Positions 62,274-64,000 of a stretch of DNA of 64,000 nt are shown here, piece by piece. This stretch comes from Bryobacterales bacterium. GTDB lineage: Bacteria > Acidobacteriota > Terriglobia > Bryobacterales > Bryobacteraceae. The stretch covers positions 1-64,000 of the forward strand of contig PMOK01000037.1 in the NCBI GenBank assembly GCA_003162425.1, in the 5' to 3' direction. The position numbers were made by a program, and so were the translations under genes. The notes beneath the pieces are model-generated. The model did not search any database. It had not been told where the DNA came from and saw nothing but the letters and a program-made list of their open reading frames with translations. Each line of letters starts with the position of its first letter. Positions within the stretch are counted from its first letter, which is position 1.

Positions 62274-64000
62274 TGCTGCGCCTTGCACTTCTCACCGTGG
62301 GCTTCGCGCTGGCCGCGACGGCGCAATATCCAAGCCCCGTCGATCTGCGCGTCTCGCCGGACGCGAGGCGCCTCTACATCGTCTGCCAGGGGACCGACGA
62401 ACTGGTGGTCGCCGATACGAAGTCGAAATCGATAGTGGGCCGCGTAAAAGTCGGCCACGTTCCCCGAGGCATCGCAATAACGAATGATGGCCAGCGCGTC
62501 TACGTCACGAATTCCTGGGCCGACACGGTAACTGAAGTCGACACCGCCACGCTGCGAGCTCTCCGAACGCTGCCCGCGGGCTTCGAACCCTCGGGCGCGG
62601 CACTGGACGCTCGCGGCGCATTTCTCTACGTCGCGAATCGAATCAGCAACGACATCAGCGTTATCGATCTCGCCACCGGCGCCGTGCTGAAACGCCTGGT
62701 CGCGGCCCGCGGAGCGAGCTACATCGTTGCCTCGCCCGCGAACTCGCACGGCTTCGCAACCCACATCTATGCCACTCACATCTACCCAAAGATCGGCAAA
62801 CATTGTGCGCCGCCCGAATCCGAAATCATGGAAATCGACGCCACCCGCCAGGTCGTCAGCACCCGGCTGCCGCTCGGCAATGTCGCCGGAGTCTTCCATG
62901 TCGCCATATCGCAAGATGGCCGCCTCGGAATCGCAACAATGTTGCGCCCGAAAAACCTGGTGCCCCTGGCTCACGTCGAGCATGGCTGGGCATTCGGCGA
63001 TTCCATCGCCGTCTTCGGCGAAGACATCGGTGGCGTGGTTGAGCTCCCGCTCGACGAACTGGAGCGGTACTTCTCGCTCCCCTTCGGCGTCGCCATCGCG
63101 CCGGACAAATCGAAAGCATATCTCTCGGCGAGCGGTTCCAACGAGGTCGCGATTCTGGACCTCAACCGTGTAATCGCCGCCGCCCGCTCACCTCGCCGCA
63201 ACGATCTCATCAACGATCTGTCCGTCTCGGGGACCTACGTCCTGGCTCACGTCCCGGTCGGACGAAATCCGAGAGGCATCGCACTCTCAGGGGACGGCCG
63301 CATTCTCTACGTTGCCAACCGTCTCGACGACACGGTCTCCGTCATCGATACCACCGCGCGCAAAGTGACCGGTACGATCGCGCTTGGTGGAACCGAAATC
63401 CTCACGAGGGAGCGCCGCGGCGAGCGGCTGTTCTACTCTTCGAAATACGCCTTTCAAGGACAATTCGGCTGCGCAAGCTGCCACCTCGATTCGACCATCG
63501 ACGGCCTTCATTGGGACCTCGAGCCCGACGGTTTCGGCCAAGACATCTTGGACAATCGCGCGCTCGAAGACGTCGGCGAAACGCCTCCGTACAAGTGGAA
63601 TGGCAGCAATCCCGACTTGCAGACGGAGTGCGGCCCGCGTACCGAGCGCTTCTTCTTCCGATCCGCGGGCTTTGCCGGCCAGGACCTAGAAGACCTTGTA
63701 AGCTACATCAAATCCATCCCGCTCCGGCCCAATCGTTATCGTCTGCCGAACGGCGAACTGACGCCCGCGCAAGAGCGCGGCAAAGCGATCTTCGAGCGCA
63801 GCCAACGCAAAGACGGCTCGCCGATCGACGATACACAGCGCTGCGCGTTCTGCCACTCGGGCAAATACTACACCAACCAGGCCACCTTCGATGTCGGTAC
63901 CGGTAAGCCCACCGATCGCTCGCCGCTTTTCGACGTGCCGCAACTTACCAACGTCGCTCTCACCGCGCCGTACATGCACGACGGCGCGGCGCGCACACTC
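62273..64000 (+). CDS. YncE-like propeller fused to a di-haem cytochrome c peroxidase-like domain (runs off window)
   Basis: 576 codons are visible from the ATG at 62273; the gene is cut by the window edge. A signal peptide (LALLTVGFALAATAQ) is followed by YncE-type propeller blades with repeats such as DLRVSPDARRLYIVCQG, GIAITNDGQRVYVTNSWAD and GIALSGDGRILYVANRLDD. From residue 390 a MauG/cytochrome c peroxidase-like part begins: CASCH near 402, CAFCH near 525 and PYMHDG at the end. The two CxxCH motifs bind haem c. It probably acts in the periplasm in redox chemistry on a substrate unknown so far. Confidence 0.85.
   Translation, partial: MLRLALLTVGFALAATAQYPSPVDLRVSPDARRLYIVCQGTDELVVADTKSKSIVGRVKVGHVPRGIAITNDGQRVYVTNSWADTVTEVDTATLRALRTLPAGFEPSGAALDARGAFLYVANRISNDISVIDLATGAVLKRLVAARGASYIVASPANSHGFATHIYATHIYPKIGKHCAPPESEIMEIDATRQVVSTRLPLGNVAGVFHVAISQDGRLGIATMLRPKNLVPLAHVEHGWAFGDSIAVFGEDIGGVVELPLDELERYFSLPFGVAIAPDKSKAYLSASGSNEVAILDLNRVIAAARSPRRNDLINDLSVSGTYVLAHVPVGRNPRGIALSGDGRILYVANRLDDTVSVIDTTARKVTGTIALGGTEILTRERRGERLFYSSKYAFQGQFGCASCHLDSTIDGLHWDLEPDGFGQDILDNRALEDVGETPPYKWNGSNPDLQTECGPRTERFFFRSAGFAGQDLEDLVSYIKSIPLRPNRYRLPNGELTPAQERGKAIFERSQRKDGSPIDDTQRCAFCHSGKYYTNQATFDVGTGKPTDRSPLFDVPQLTNVALTAPYMHDGAARTL

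Overview
The window looks like a chromosomal segment of an Acidobacteriota bacterium of the Solibacter/Bryobacter type. The evidence is a large Oar-like TonB receptor with an N-terminal carboxypeptidase-regulatory fold, three secreted FG-GAP/ASPIC-UnbV (CRTAC1-type) proteins beside haem proteins, a BlaI/BlaR1 pair and IS3-type remnants, in high-GC DNA on both strands. This taxonomic call is an inference from gene content. About 40 kb is an accessory defence island; the rest is ordinary chromosome.

Region 1 (1-17948, minus strand) is one tightly packed operon that reads as a non-canonical BREX system. In transcription order it holds a BrxA-like protein, a small accessory protein, a giant BrxC/PglY-like ATPase, a Zn-ribbon DNA methyltransferase, PglZ, a short BrxL, a 68-codon ORF, a SNF2/RapA-like helicase, an SbcD-like nuclease and an SbcC/Rad50-like ATPase cut by the window edge. 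A Fic AMP-transferase with a winged-helix tail lies upstream; an 11-bp perfect inverted repeat sits at its start.

Region 2 (19.4-24.9 kb) holds a plus-strand cassette (HELAH metallopeptidase, unknown protein, RadC-like JAB protein, Ymh/TIGR02391 protein), an internally deleted integrase, and two unrelated proteins with possible PD-(D/E)XK cores.

Region 3 (25.2-38.1 kb) is the most interesting part: two different ubiquitin-conjugation-like operons facing each other. The plus-strand operon encodes a 61-residue peptide with an internal LGG, an E2, a Phd antitoxin-E2 fusion, a stand-alone E1, a JAB peptidase, a ComEC-like metallo-beta-lactamase-fold protein, a patatin phospholipase and a helicase with a possible C-terminal nuclease. 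The minus-strand operon encodes a metallo-beta-lactamase-fold protein, an E2-E1 fusion, a JAB peptidase and a four-TM protein. They converge on a dead PIN-toxin fragment. A HigB-like toxin and a HigA-ImmA/IrrE fusion are divergent from the second operon and share a dyad-containing promoter region with it.

Region 4 (39.6-44.9 kb) is a mobile-element graveyard: a 3' tRNA-Pro fragment next to an integrase catalytic domain, fused to a decayed IS3 element; an intact tRNA-Arg(CCG) beside integrase scraps; and two broken ABC exporters.

Region 5 (44.9-64 kb) is housekeeping or lineage-typical: a BlaI repressor with two operators, an M56 (BlaR1-like) sensor and a secreted protein sharing its 28-residue repeat, a membrane regulator, the TonB receptor, CRTAC1 proteins, a TPR protein, DAHP synthase, and extracytoplasmic haem proteins. 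A 129-bp MITE-like element with perfect 18-bp terminal repeats and a 7-bp target duplication lies at 56984-57112.
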